In this document: positions 18,164 through 28,655 of the stretch, one piece after another
Layout of the letters: each line of letters opens with the position of its first letter
How positions within the stretch are numbered: position 1 is the first letter of the stretch
From: Firmicutes bacterium AM31-12AC
Lineage (GTDB): Bacteria > Bacillota > Clostridia > Lachnospirales > Lachnospiraceae
Length of the DNA stretch: 64,000 bases
Assembly: GCA_003480425.1 (NCBI GenBank)
Contig: QUJA01000002.1
Span: 62,001-126,000 of the forward strand
Reading direction: 5' to 3'
Translations under genes and position numbers: made by a program
The notes under the pieces: generated by a model
Database searches by the model: none
Seen by the model: the letters and a program-made list of their open reading frames with translations, nothing else
What the model was told of the DNA's origin: nothing

Positions 18164-18742
18164 ATGTTTATTATAGTAGGATTAGGTAATCCATCAAAAG
18201 AATATGAAGGAACAAGACATAATGCAGGATTTGAGGTTATAGACCGAATTGCTGATAAATATAATATTTCCGTAGATACAAAAAAACACCGTGCACTGAT
18301 TGGAAAAGGAATCATAGGGGGTCAGAAAGTAATCCTTGCGAAACCACAGACTTTTATGAATCTTAGTGGTGAGAGTGTGAGAAGTTTGTTGGATTACTAT
18401 AAGGTAGATGAAGAACAGGAATTCATCGTGATTTACGATGATATCAGTCTGGATAACGGACAGATCCGTATTCGTGCCAAAGGAAGTGCAGGAGGACATA
18501 ACGGGATTAAGAATATTATAGCACATCTTGGTGGACAGGTATTTCCAAGAGTAAAAGTCGGAGTTGGAGAAAAACCATCAAAATATGATCTGGCAGATTA
18601 TGTGCTTGGACATTTTTCAAAAGAAGAGCAGGTGCTTATGGATGAAGGCTATGCTCATGCAGTACATGCAGTTGAGATGATTCTGGAAGGCGATATTTCT
18701 GCTGCAATGAATGAATATAATCGGAAAAAGAAGGAAGAGTAA
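18164..18742 (+). CDS. pth: Peptidyl-tRNA hydrolase
   Basis: Pth releases peptides from peptidyl-tRNAs that drop off the ribosome. The 192-residue product has all family landmarks: GLGNPSKEYEGTRHNAGF at residues 6-23 (Asn and His of the active site), KPQTFMNLSGESV near 64, YDDISLDNGQIRIRAKGSAGGHNGIKN near 92-118 and the C-terminal DYVLGHFSKEE. The ATG at 18164 has AAAGGTGAG upstream. mfd begins 2 nt after the stop, the same pth-mfd arrangement as in Bacillus. Confidence 0.97.
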   Translation: MFIIVGLGNPSKEYEGTRHNAGFEVIDRIADKYNISVDTKKHRALIGKGIIGGQKVILAKPQTFMNLSGESVRSLLDYYKVDEEQEFIVIYDDISLDNGQIRIRAKGSAGGHNGIKNIIAHLGGQVFPRVKVGVGEKPSKYDLADYVLGHFSKEEQVLMDEGYAHAVHAVEMILEGDISAAMNEYNRKKKEE

Positions 18743-18744
18743 AC

Positions 18745-21700
18745 GTGAATGCATTGTTGTCACCGCTAAAGGAACTGGCGGATTATGAAGAAATTATAAA
18801 AAATAGAAATAAAGAATCCGGTACTATACAGATTACGGGATGTGTAAATTCTCAGAAAACACATTTGATGTATGCGCTCAGTAAAGGCGTGAAATATAAT
18901 ATTATTGTATTTGCAAATGATGAAAAAGCTAAACAGGCGTATGAAGAATATAAATTTCTTGATGAAAACACATATTATTATCCGGCCCGTGATTTGTTGT
19001 TTTATCATGCAGACATCAAAGGAAAATATTTGCAGAGCCAGCGAATGGAAGTTATCAGGGCAATACTGGAATGTGACAAGAGTGCATCAATTACTGTAAT
19101 CACAACGATGGATGCATTTCTTGATGGGGTAATCGGGCCAAAAGAGATAGAAACACAAAAACTTACATTGTTATCCGGGGATGTTCTTGAGTTTGGTAAG
19201 GTGCAGGAACAACTTGTGAAAATGGGATATGAGAGGGAAACGCAGATTGAAAGTCCGGGGCAGTTTGCTGTCCGTGGCGGAATTTTGGATGTATTTCCAT
19301 TGACAGATGAATTGCCGGTAAGAATTGAACTGTGGGGAGATGAGATTGACTCTATTCGGACATTTGATGCAGAAAGTCAGCGCTCAATTGAAAATTTAGA
19401 AAAGGTAACGATTTATCCGACAGGAGAATTGATAACGGATGAGACAAAAAGCGTTTCTTTTTTGGAGTATTTTAACAGAAAAGAAAGTCTGTTGTTATTA
19501 GATGAGCCAATCCGGCTTCTGGAACAGGCAAAAGAGATAGAATCAGAATATCAAAAAAGCAGAGAAAACCGACAAGAAGCAGGTATGGAGGAGTCTGCGG
19601 ACGAACTTTTGGTATTTGCGGTAGAAGAGATAATTGAGAAGATGAATCAGTATTCATCGGTTGCATTTACTACGTTAGAATCAAAGTGTGGCACATTTCA
19701 TGTGAGACGGACATATTCGCTCCAGACAAAAGGGGTCAATCCATATAATAACAGTTTTGAAATGCTGACACTTGATCTAAAACGATTAAAACGAAATGGC
19801 TACAGAGTGATTTTGTTATCAGGCTCAAGAACGAGAGCACGAAGACTGGCAGAAGATCTTCGGGATTATGAGCTGAGCAGTTATTACAGTGAAACATTGG
19901 AAAAAGAGGTACAGCCGGGCGAGATACTTGTGACTTACGGACATGTAACGGAAGGATATGAATATCCGATGTTAAAGTTTGTGGTTATTGCAGAAAGTGA
20001 TATTTTTGGCAGAAAAAAGAAAAAGCGCAAGAAAAAACATAGTTATGAAGGACAGAAAATTCGGGATTTTACAGAATTAAAAGTGGGTGATTATGTTGTT
20101 CATGAAAATCATGGCCTTGGTGTATATGAGGGGATCGAGAAGATACAAGTTGATAAAGTAACGAAGGACTATATGAAGATTCGCTATGCGGGAGACAGTG
20201 CACTGTATATTCTTGCAACGCAGCTGGATATGATTCAGAAGTACGCAGGTGCAGATGCAAAAAAACCTAAATTAAATAAACTCGGAACAGCGCAGTGGCA
20301 GAAAACCAAAAGCCAGGTTCGAAGTGCAGTGAAGCTGGTAGCGAAAGATCTGGTGGAATTGTATGCAGCACGTCAGCAGGCAGATGGATATGTCTACGAA
20401 CCAGATACGGTATGGCAGAAAGAATTTGAAGAAATGTTTCCATTTGAAGAAACTGAAGACCAGCTGCAGGCGATAGAAGATACGAAACATGATATGGAGA
20501 GCCATAAAATCATGGACAGGTTGATCTGTGGGGATGTCGGGTTTGGCAAAACAGAGATTGCTATACGCGCGGCATTCAAAGCAGTCCAGGAAGGAAAACA
20601 GGTGGTATATCTTGTGCCTACAACAATACTGGCACAGCAACATTATAATAATTTTGTACAGCGTATGAAAGAATTTCCGGTACGTGTTGATCTATTGTGC
20701 AGGTTTAGAACCAGTACAGAACAGAAAAAAACAATAGAAGATCTGAAAAAAGGGCTGGTAGATATTGTAATTGGAACACATCGTGTGTTGTCAAAGGATG
20801 TACAATATAAAGATTTGGGGCTTTTGATCATTGACGAAGAACAGCGTTTTGGAGTGACACATAAAGAAAAAATAAAAAAATTGCGTGAAAATATTGATGT
20901 ATTGACGCTGACAGCAACACCGATCCCGAGGACACTTCATATGAGTTTGATCGGAATACGTGATATGAGCGTGCTAGAAGAGGCTCCGATGGATCGTATG
21001 CCGATTCAGACTTATGTAATGGAATATAATGATGAGATGGTAAGAGAAGCCATCGAACGCGAGCTTGCCAGAAATGGACAAGTATATTATGTATATAATC
21101 GTGTCAGTGATATTGCAGATGTGGCAGATAAGGTACAAAAATTGGTTCCGGATGCGAATGTAATGTTTGCACATGGGCAAATGAATGAACGTCAATTAGA
21201 AGATATTATGTATGACTTTATCAATGGTGAGATTGATGTGTTGATTTCAACAACGATCATAGAGACCGGTCTGGATATTTCAAATGCGAATACCATGATC
21301 ATCCATGATGCTGACCGGCTTGGACTATCTCAGTTGTATCAGCTGAGAGGAAGAGTTGGAAGATCCAATCGAATGGCATATGCATTTTTGTTATATAGAA
21401 GAGATAAATTGTTAAAAGAAGTGGCAGAAAAGCGATTGGCAGCAATCCGGGAATTTACAGAACTTGGTTCAGGATTTAAGATTGCAATGCGTGATCTTGA
21501 AATCCGTGGTGCAGGAAACCTGCTTGGTGCAGAGCAGCATGGACATATGGAAGCGGTTGGCTATGATTTATATTGCAAGATGCTTAATGAAGCGGTTAAG
21601 CAGGAAAAAGGTGAGATGGACGAAGATATTTTCAATACAACGATAGATCTGAATGTGGATGCCTATATTCCGGATAGTTATATTTCAAATGAATTTCAGA

Positions 21701-22098
21701 AGCTGGATATTTACAAACGAATCGCAAGTATTGAAAATGAAGAAGAAATGGATGATATGCTTGAAGAGCTGATTGATCGTTTTGGAGATGTTCCGAGAAA
21801 GGTGCAGCAGCTATTGCATATTGCGCTGCTTAAAGCACTCGCACATTCTGTTTATGTGACAGCAGTAGAACAGAAAACTGATACAATTAAGATTGTAATG
21901 TATGAAAAAGCAAAGGTGGATCCAAAGAAGATACCGGGCTTGTTGAAAATGTATCATGGAAATTTGGTGTTAAAGGCAGAGACAACGCCATATTTTCTCT
22001 ATCAGAAAAAGGGAAAGAATAAAAAGGAAAAAAGCGAAGATGTTCTTGAACTTGTGAAAAAGCTGTTAAATGATATAAAAACCTTGTTAGAAATATAA
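18745..22098 (+). CDS. mfd: Transcription-repair coupling factor
   Basis: Mfd removes RNA polymerase stalled at DNA lesions and recruits UvrA for nucleotide excision repair. The 1,117-residue protein shows the UvrB-like N-terminal module (YYPARDLLFYHADIKGK, GQFAVRGGILDVFP), the RNA-polymerase-interacting CarD-like domain (VGDYVVHENHGLGVYEGIE), the superfamily 2 helicase motifs (GDVGFGKTE near 597, IIDEEQRFGVTHKEK, LTATPIPRTLHMS, STTIIETGLDISN, QLRGRVGRSNRMAYAFL) and the C-terminal TRCF domain. It starts with GTG at 18745, tightly coupled to pth. Confidence 0.97.
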   Translation: MNALLSPLKELADYEEIIKNRNKESGTIQITGCVNSQKTHLMYALSKGVKYNIIVFANDEKAKQAYEEYKFLDENTYYYPARDLLFYHADIKGKYLQSQRMEVIRAILECDKSASITVITTMDAFLDGVIGPKEIETQKLTLLSGDVLEFGKVQEQLVKMGYERETQIESPGQFAVRGGILDVFPLTDELPVRIELWGDEIDSIRTFDAESQRSIENLEKVTIYPTGELITDETKSVSFLEYFNRKESLLLLDEPIRLLEQAKEIESEYQKSRENRQEAGMEESADELLVFAVEEIIEKMNQYSSVAFTTLESKCGTFHVRRTYSLQTKGVNPYNNSFEMLTLDLKRLKRNGYRVILLSGSRTRARRLAEDLRDYELSSYYSETLEKEVQPGEILVTYGHVTEGYEYPMLKFVVIAESDIFGRKKKKRKKKHSYEGQKIRDFTELKVGDYVVHENHGLGVYEGIEKIQVDKVTKDYMKIRYAGDSALYILATQLDMIQKYAGADAKKPKLNKLGTAQWQKTKSQVRSAVKLVAKDLVELYAARQQADGYVYEPDTVWQKEFEEMFPFEETEDQLQAIEDTKHDMESHKIMDRLICGDVGFGKTEIAIRAAFKAVQEGKQVVYLVPTTILAQQHYNNFVQRMKEFPVRVDLLCRFRTSTEQKKTIEDLKKGLVDIVIGTHRVLSKDVQYKDLGLLIIDEEQRFGVTHKEKIKKLRENIDVLTLTATPIPRTLHMSLIGIRDMSVLEEAPMDRMPIQTYVMEYNDEMVREAIERELARNGQVYYVYNRVSDIADVADKVQKLVPDANVMFAHGQMNERQLEDIMYDFINGEIDVLISTTIIETGLDISNANTMIIHDADRLGLSQLYQLRGRVGRSNRMAYAFLLYRRDKLLKEVAEKRLAAIREFTELGSGFKIAMRDLEIRGAGNLLGAEQHGHMEAVGYDLYCKMLNEAVKQEKGEMDEDIFNTTIDLNVDAYIPDSYISNEFQKLDIYKRIASIENEEEMDDMLEELIDRFGDVPRKVQQLLHIALLKALAHSVYVTAVEQKTDTIKIVMYEKAKVDPKKIPGLLKMYHGNLVLKAETTPYFLYQKKGKNKKEKSEDVLELVKKLLNDIKTLLEI

Positions 22099-22214
22099 AA
22101 ACAGATTATAATGATTGAAGTTGACCGGCTCAGTTTGAGCGTGGCGGAAGAGAAGAAAGCTTCTTTTTAGGATGCGGAGAAAATGAAGGGAGAACGGACA
22201 GAAAATATGAATCA

Positions 22215-23258
22215 GTGGAAAAAAGAGTGACTGCTCTGGGACTGGCAGGTATGTTAGCTGTTACTGGTCTGACAGGATGCGGCTCTATGAATAATGATGA
22301 CGTTGTTGCAACAGTAGGAGAAAGCGAAATAAAATTAGGTGTGGCAAATTTCTATGCGAGAATGCAGCAGGCACAGTATGAAACTTATTACGCAGGTATG
22401 ATGGGAACGACAGGTGAAGAACTGTGGGCAAAGGAAACAGATGGTAAGACATATGAGCAGTCAGTTAAAAGTGATATGATTAAGTCATTGGAGAATATAT
22501 ATATTTTGGAGCAGCATGCTTCAGAGTATGAGGTGGTACTTAGCGAGGATGAAAAGAAAGCAATCGATAAGGCGGCAGAGGAATTTGATGAGAATAATGC
22601 ACTTGAAGACAAAGAGGCAGTCTCAGGGTATAATAAGTATGTCAAGAAAGTTCTGGAGCTTTTAACAATTCAGAGTAAGATGGAAGATGCGATGACAGCG
22701 GATGTGGATACAGAGGTGTCAGATGATGAGGCAGCTCAGAAAGCTATGAAATATGTATTTTATAGTTATACAAAGGATGAGAACGATTCGACATCAACAA
22801 TGAGTGAGACAGAAAAGACAGAAGTGAAGAAAAAGGCAACAGATTTTGCGGAAAAATTGAAGAATAGTGATACAAAGGATATTGATGCCGTAGCGAATGA
22901 AGCTGGCATGGAAGTACAGACTGCTACATTTGATTCAGAATCTACTTCTCCGAATGCAGATTTAGTGAAGGCAGCAGATGCTCTTACAGCAGAAGGCGAC
23001 GTAACAGATGCGATTGAGACGGATTCTGGTATATATGTTGCAAAAGTGACAAGCTTTCTGGATCGTACTGCAACAGACGCAAAGAAGCAGTCAATTGTAG
23101 AAGAGAGAAAGAAGGATCAATATGATGATCTTTTGAAAAAATGGAGAAAGAAAACAGATATTAATCTGAATAAACGTGTATGGAAGAAAGTGGATTTCCA
23201 GAAACAGGGTGTGACAGTAAAAGATACATCAGGTAATACAGAAGAGAGTGCAGAGTAA
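22215..23258 (+). CDS. SurA/PrsA-like foldase lipoprotein
   Basis: A secreted lipoprotein of ~347 residues. The signal peptide ends with the lipobox LTGCGS. The following region (VVATVGESEIKLGVANFYA ... helical) resembles the N-terminal chaperone domain of SurA/PrsA-type peptidyl-prolyl isomerases. A PPIase-like stretch (AMKYVFYSYTKDENDS ... TDAIETDSGIYVAKVTSFLDR) is recognisable but weak, so isomerase activity is doubtful. Likely role: folding of exported proteins. Start problem: the GTG at 22215 has no ribosome site. An ATG at 22207 would give MNQWKKRVTALGL with one extra A in the run at 22218-22223, so another base may be missing here. It follows mfd after about 115 bases. Confidence 0.78.
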   Translation: MEKRVTALGLAGMLAVTGLTGCGSMNNDDVVATVGESEIKLGVANFYARMQQAQYETYYAGMMGTTGEELWAKETDGKTYEQSVKSDMIKSLENIYILEQHASEYEVVLSEDEKKAIDKAAEEFDENNALEDKEAVSGYNKYVKKVLELLTIQSKMEDAMTADVDTEVSDDEAAQKAMKYVFYSYTKDENDSTSTMSETEKTEVKKKATDFAEKLKNSDTKDIDAVANEAGMEVQTATFDSESTSPNADLVKAADALTAEGDVTDAIETDSGIYVAKVTSFLDRTATDAKKQSIVEERKKDQYDDLLKKWRKKTDINLNKRVWKKVDFQKQGVTVKDTSGNTEESAE

Positions 23259-23263
23259 ATGAA

Positions 23264-23312
23264 ACATAAAAAGAGGATGAAAGCAAAAAATACTTTCATC
23301 CTCTTTTTATGT
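23264..23312. terminator. Bidirectional terminator between convergent genes
   Basis: A perfect 20-bp stem pairs 23264-23283 with 23293-23312, with T-rich and A-rich flanks on the two sides. It serves the foldase gene and the minus-strand kinase-like gene. Confidence 0.85.
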
Positions 23313-23371
23313 TTAAATCAGGCAAAGAAGATAAATGCTTGTGCAAAATGTAACTTGCTTGATTTAAGATA

Positions 23372-23857
23372 TTAAATGTATTCCAGTCTTTCAAAATATT
23401 GCATAAGGATATCGGCACAGTGATCAACACCTAATTCACTTGTGTCAAGAATCATGTGGTAGTCATTGACATCGCCCCATGTTTTACCGGTATGTTCATA
23501 ATAATAGGCGGCACGCTGTTCGTCTGTCTTTTCGACCCTTTCTTTGGCAGCATCATAAGAAAGATTCTCTAGTTTCATGATTCGATGGATACGATCCTCT
23601 TTTGCAGCGCAAACATAAATGTTTAAAACATTCATGCGGTCTTTTAAGATATCGGAGGCACATCGCCCAAGTATAATACAAGGTTTCTCAGCAAGCTTAC
23701 GAATTGCATCAGCCTCTGTTTCATATTCATGTTCTCCTAATTTCTGCTCAATATATGCTTTGTCATATACCGGAATATCCAGGCGCTTTGACAGTTCATT
23801 TGCAATGACGCTTGCACCGGTTCCGAAACGTCGACTCATTGTAATCACTAATTTCAT
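23372..23857 (-). CDS. Cytidylate kinase-like P-loop protein
   Basis: A 161-residue protein of the cytidylate-kinase-like family often found in clostridia. It has an N-terminal P-loop-like MSRRFGTGASVIANELSKRL, the IPVYDKAYIEQ segment, CIILGRCASDIL in the middle and a C-terminal DYHMILDTSELGVDHCADIL. It is shorter than true Cmk (~220) and its nucleotide-binding loop is atypical, so CMP phosphorylation is unproven; the cell probably has a separate housekeeping Cmk. The ATG at 23857 follows AAAGGAGG. It is a single-gene unit. Confidence 0.8.
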   Translation of the reverse strand: MKLVITMSRRFGTGASVIANELSKRLDIPVYDKAYIEQKLGEHEYETEADAIRKLAEKPCIILGRCASDILKDRMNVLNIYVCAAKEDRIHRIMKLENLSYDAAKERVEKTDEQRAAYYYEHTGKTWGDVNDYHMILDTSELGVDHCADILMQYFERLEYI

Positions 23858-24067
23858 AATGCATTCCTCCTTTGTATTTTTCCATTATAACACTTATTTG
23901 CAAAGGATTCACTAAAAACAAAGTGAAAAAATGATGAAAAATAAAGTGTATGCGTGTATACAATTTAATTCGAAAATATTTTTATACACCATTGCAAGAA
24001 TGAAAGGGATGATGTTATAATTCATAGTAGCGTCGTGTGCGTAAAAGAATATAAGTAGGTGACGAAG

Positions 24068-27000
24068 TTGAAAAATAAAATAAAAAGACTTTCAAAAGGG
24101 GATTTCCATGTCCCGCAGCCTGACATTATTTTCCCGGAAACAAGGATTATTATGCGTGTCGGAGAAGGCGAAATATATAAAGGCAGTTTTTCATTACAGA
24201 ACCAGGGAGAGGGGACAATCCGAGGATTGGTATACCCGTCTTCTTTTCGTGTACATTGTGAGGAACAGGGATTTGATGGGAATCCTGTAAATATATCCTA
24301 TACATATGATGGGACCGGATTGGTGCCGGGGCATGTCGAACATGGAAAGTTCACTATCGTATGTAATGGCGGAGAATATGATATCGCTTTTACAGCAGTA
24401 ATTGAGAAGCCGTTTGTGATGACTTCTTATGGAAAAGTTCAGAGCTTAGAAGATTTTAAAAAATTAACTTATCGTGATCCGGCAGAAGCGGAAAAATTAT
24501 TCCGTTCCAGAGATTTTTATGAAATTTTAAAATACGAAGATAAAAGAATCCAGGCACTTTATGACAATATGCGTAAGTGGGAACTGGATCAACAGGCATT
24601 GGAAGAATTTTTAGTTGGCTGTAAACAAAAAGAAAAAATTTATCTGACACTGGAAGAAGAGAGTCGAGCTTTTACCTCTATGAAAGAGGCAAGAAAAGAA
24701 AAGTTTACATTGAAAAAGAACACTTGGGGACATTTGGATATTGATGTCCGTACAGAGGGTGACTTTTTATATGTAGAACATACAAAGATATCGACAGAAG
24801 AATTTTTAGGGAATTCTTATAGAGTAGAGTATTTTATTAGTGCAGAACGTTTACATAAAGGTAGTAACTTTGGCAAGATTATTCTTGAAACGCCATATGA
24901 AACATTGTCATATGAAATCATTGTTGAAAAAGATATATGCAGAGATGAAGAGAAGAGAGATGAGACAAGAGAGTATTTGAGTATTCTGAAAGATTATCTT
25001 GTATATGAATCAGGCAAGAAAGAGCTGGAAGAATGGACGGAGGATTCTATCCATAAGGCAGAGCGTCTGCGTAAGATGGATGAGAATAATGAATGGTATC
25101 TGCTTTTACAGGCACATATTTGTATTATCGGTGGAAAGAAGGAGCAGGCAAGAACGCTGCTTGAATCATACAATTATAACCGATTTGCAATTGGTAAGAA
25201 TGTGGAACTTAGCTCGTATTATTTATATTTGACTACATTTTTAAGCAATGACACGATCGGACAGAGAAGAGTAGCGGAAGAGCTTGCAAAATCATATATG
25301 AAGCATCCAGACAGCTGGCGCATTTTATGTATGCTGATCAATGTAGATTCAGAATATAAAATCCTCAGTGAGAAGCTTCGTATTTTAGAAAAATTATTTA
25401 ATACAGAAAAGACAAACAGCCTTATATTTTATCTGGAGGTATTTCGTTGTTATCGTGAAAAGAGTACAAGCTTGAAAAATTAGGCATGTTTGAAATCCGA
25501 GTGCTTTTATTTGCGGCAAAATACGGATTGATGACAAAGGAGCTTGCACTTTATACAGCCAATCTGGCAAGTCAGTCGAAAGCATATGATAAACATTTGT
25601 TCCAGACATTGGTGCTGTGCTATAAAGCATATCCGGAAAGTATGATACTGACTTCTATCTGTACCCTTTTGATAAAAGGAAACTGTGTAGGAAAAGAGTA
25701 TTTTGAGTGGTATGAAAAGGCTGTTGAAGAGGAATTGAAAATCGCACAGCTTTACGAATTTTATATGGAATCAGTGGATGTAGATATGTTTCAGAAGCCA
25801 TTACCACGATCTGTATATTTGTATTTTTTGCATGGCAATATGCTTGATTACAATAAATGTGCATTTTTGTATGCCAATGTTATTAACTATGAAGATGAGG
25901 GCAGTGAAATTTATGCACATTATCGTGAAGAGATGGAATCATTTGCATGGAGACAATTGGAACGCAGACATATTAATGCACATTTAAGAACAATATATAA
26001 AAGATTTATTTCAGAAAAAGAACTGAATCCGGAACGTGTGAAGGCATTATATGATATTTGCTATTCTTATGAGGTGAAAACGAAGGTACATAACATAAAA
26101 TTTATTTATGTCATTGCAGAAGATGGGAAGATTACACAGAGAGTACCATATTCAGAGCAGGGCACATTAATCTGTCTGTATGCAAAATCAGACCGCCTTG
26201 TGTGGGAAAACAAAGATGGAAGACATTATACAGATTCTATTCCATATGATAGCAAGCGTATGTTCTATGAACTTCGTTACATGGATGTTTGTAAGCGCTA
26301 TTTGAATAGTTTGAAAATAAATCAGGAAGAAGAAGCTGTCCCTGAACTGACTTTAGAAATCGTACAGAAAAATGGCGTGGAAAAATACGAAGACAGTGAG
26401 ATGCTGGCACTTAGCAGTAAAACAATCCGTGAAAATAATTATGCATGCGATGATTTCCTTACATATGTATGTTTCAGACTGTTTAAAAGAGGACAGTATG
26501 ATAAAGTAATCCTGACATATCTGGCAAATTATTATTGTGGAGCTACGATCGAGATGAAAGAACTCTGGAGAGAAGCAAAGGAATATGAGGTGCATACTCA
26601 CAAGCTCGGAGAACGAATCCTGACACAGATGCTTTTTTCAGAATCTTTATTTGGCGAGGCTGCCATTTTTGAGGAATATTATGCAGAAGGTGCATATATT
26701 GGACTGCAGCAGGCTTATCTGGCATATATGTCGAGAGCGTATGTAGTAGAAAATAGAAAAATCAGTAAGAGTGTGATTGATATTATCTGTAAAGAATTTG
26801 AAAAAGGTGAAGAGACAATCGATATCTGTAAGATTGCGGTGCTGAAATATTATGCACAGAAAGAATATGATTCTTCAATGAGAAAAACATTGAAAAAGTT
26901 TATGCAGGATTTATGTGGAAAACAGATATATTTCCCATTCTTTATGAATTATGAGAAAGAATGGCTGATTGAACAGCAGCTGTGGGATAAGACATTAATT

Positions 27001-27357
27001 GAATACAAAGGGCAGAAGGGTAGCAGAGTCATGCTGTATTATCAGTTGCAGAAAGGTGATTCTGAAAATGTGGATTATTCAACAGAAGTATTGACACCAA
27101 TGTATGAAAATTTATATGTTAAAAAATTTGTCCTGTTTGCCAATGAAAAATTAAAACATTATTTTAAAGAAATAATAGATGGTAATGTATATCGAAGCGA
27201 AAAAGCAGAGTGTACAAAAAAAGTGGAACAAGGCGAACGGGGACGTTATGGAAGAATCAATGATATTCTGCTTTTAGATGGAGAAGAACAAGAAGCAAAG
27301 ATGAAAGAGTATGAGATAGAAGATGCTGTCGCTGCTCATATATTCGGAGAAAATTAA
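24068..27357 (+). CDS. Large DUF5717-like protein, frame broken near 25460
   Basis: Two open frames (to 25483, and from before 25486) are halves of one protein. In the second frame the codons just before the ATG at 25486 read KEYKLEKLGMFEIR, continuous with the first part ending CYRE; a missing A in the run at 25458-25461 explains the break. Repaired length is about 1,096 residues. Residues ~1-290 are beta-rich, with repeated immunoglobulin-like strands; the rest is alpha-helical with TPR/HEAT-like pairs. No signal peptide or catalytic motif is visible. The start is TTG (24068) or GTG (24059). From memory it matches DUF5717 of Lachnospiraceae, always beside the next gene. Function unknown; a large scaffold or client-binding partner is a guess. 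Confidence 0.8.
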
Positions 27358-27371
27358 GGAGGCTTATCTGC

Positions 27372-28655
27372 ATGATGCAGGGAAATATAATAGGATACGA
27401 AATAAATGAAAAAACCTGCCAGATCAGTTTCTATAATGATCAGCAGTTGGAACCGGAGACATTGGAGTCTGAATCTGATAATTATCAGATTCCGCTGATC
27501 ATTGGAAAACTTAGAGATACCTGGGCTTATGGAAAAGAGGCTAAAAGACTGGTGTCAATCAGTGAAGGGTTTACTGTGACAAGGCTGCTGGAGAGAAGTC
27601 TGGACGGAGAAAAGGTTGAATTTGGAGAAGATACGTATGATGCAGTATGGCTCTTATCAAAGTTCATTCAGATGTCTTTGCAGGCATTCCCTAAAATTGA
27701 TGGGATTGTCTTTACAGTGCCGGAGTTGACAGAAGAACTGGCAAAGCTATTAAGAGGAATTGCTGTCCGTATGAATATTGATAAACAGCATATTTTTATT
27801 CAGGATTATAAAGAAAGTTTTTGTAATTACCTGTTTTATCAGCCAAAAGAATTATGGCAGTATGAAGCAGCACTGTTTTGCTGTGATCGCAATGAAATAA
27901 AGGCATATATGCTTAGAAGATTAAAACCGGGACTTGGCGGTGGGAAAACTACATTTGTGACTGTTGACGAGGTCGCAAGCGCACATATGAAAGAATTGGC
28001 AGCAGTATATCCGGTTTTAAACGAAGACAAGGCCAGAGAAGCAGATTCTATGTTCTGTAAGTTCATAGAAGGGGTATTTGATAAGAGAATTGTCTCATCT
28101 GTGTTTTTGACAGGTGAAGGCTTTGAGAACAACTGGTATCCGAATGCTTTGCGTCTGCTTTGTAATGGACGAAGAGCTTTCATAGGCAATAATCTATATA
28201 GTAAAGGTGCTTGCTTTACCTCTTATAGAAAGATGTATATGCAGGTAGAAGATCCGGTTTATTTGTCGGATGGCAAGCTGACAGATCAGATTACACTTAA
28301 TCTCAGGGTGAATGGTCAGGAGATGTGGTATCCAATCGTATCCTGGGGAGCACAGTGGTACGAGTCAAATAATCAGTGGGAAGTTTTATTGGAAAAGGTA
28401 GAGGATATCGAATTGCATATTGAGTCACTTGTTCAAGGAACAGTACGAACGGAAGTAATCCCGATGGATAAATTTCCGAGACGCTCTGAGTATGCGATGC
28501 GCCTGATGATTGAAACACTGTTTATGGATGAAAAGACATGTAAGATCATTGTGCGTGATATGGGATTCGGAGAATTTTATCCGGCGACAGATTTTCAGAA
28601 AGAGAAGATTATTCATTTAGGAGGCAATGATGGGAAATTTAGTTCTATGTCATGA
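27372..28655 (+). CDS. DUF5716-like protein with actin/Hsp70 (ASKHA) fold
   Basis: A 427-residue cytoplasmic protein. Its motif order suggests a divergent actin/Hsp70-type ATPase: an N-terminal phosphate-1-like strand-turn (IIGYEINEKTCQISFYN, residues ~5-21, with Glu where Asp is usual), DGIVFTVPEL near 112 (like the ITVPAYF of DnaK), a second strand-turn-strand YEAALFCCDRNEIKAYML near 170, and an adenosine-like SSVFLTGEGFENNWYPNAL near 240 followed by GNNLYSKGACF. A C-terminal ~120-residue beta-rich domain follows. It lies 14 bases after the DUF5717-like gene (GGAGG before ATG 27372) and overlaps the TPR gene, so the three form one operon. ATPase activity is an inference; the usual Asp/Gly residues are partly missing. 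Confidence 0.72.
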   Translation: MMQGNIIGYEINEKTCQISFYNDQQLEPETLESESDNYQIPLIIGKLRDTWAYGKEAKRLVSISEGFTVTRLLERSLDGEKVEFGEDTYDAVWLLSKFIQMSLQAFPKIDGIVFTVPELTEELAKLLRGIAVRMNIDKQHIFIQDYKESFCNYLFYQPKELWQYEAALFCCDRNEIKAYMLRRLKPGLGGGKTTFVTVDEVASAHMKELAAVYPVLNEDKAREADSMFCKFIEGVFDKRIVSSVFLTGEGFENNWYPNALRLLCNGRRAFIGNNLYSKGACFTSYRKMYMQVEDPVYLSDGKLTDQITLNLRVNGQEMWYPIVSWGAQWYESNNQWEVLLEKVEDIELHIESLVQGTVRTEVIPMDKFPRRSEYAMRLMIETLFMDEKTCKIIVRDMGFGEFYPATDFQKEKIIHLGGNDGKFSSMS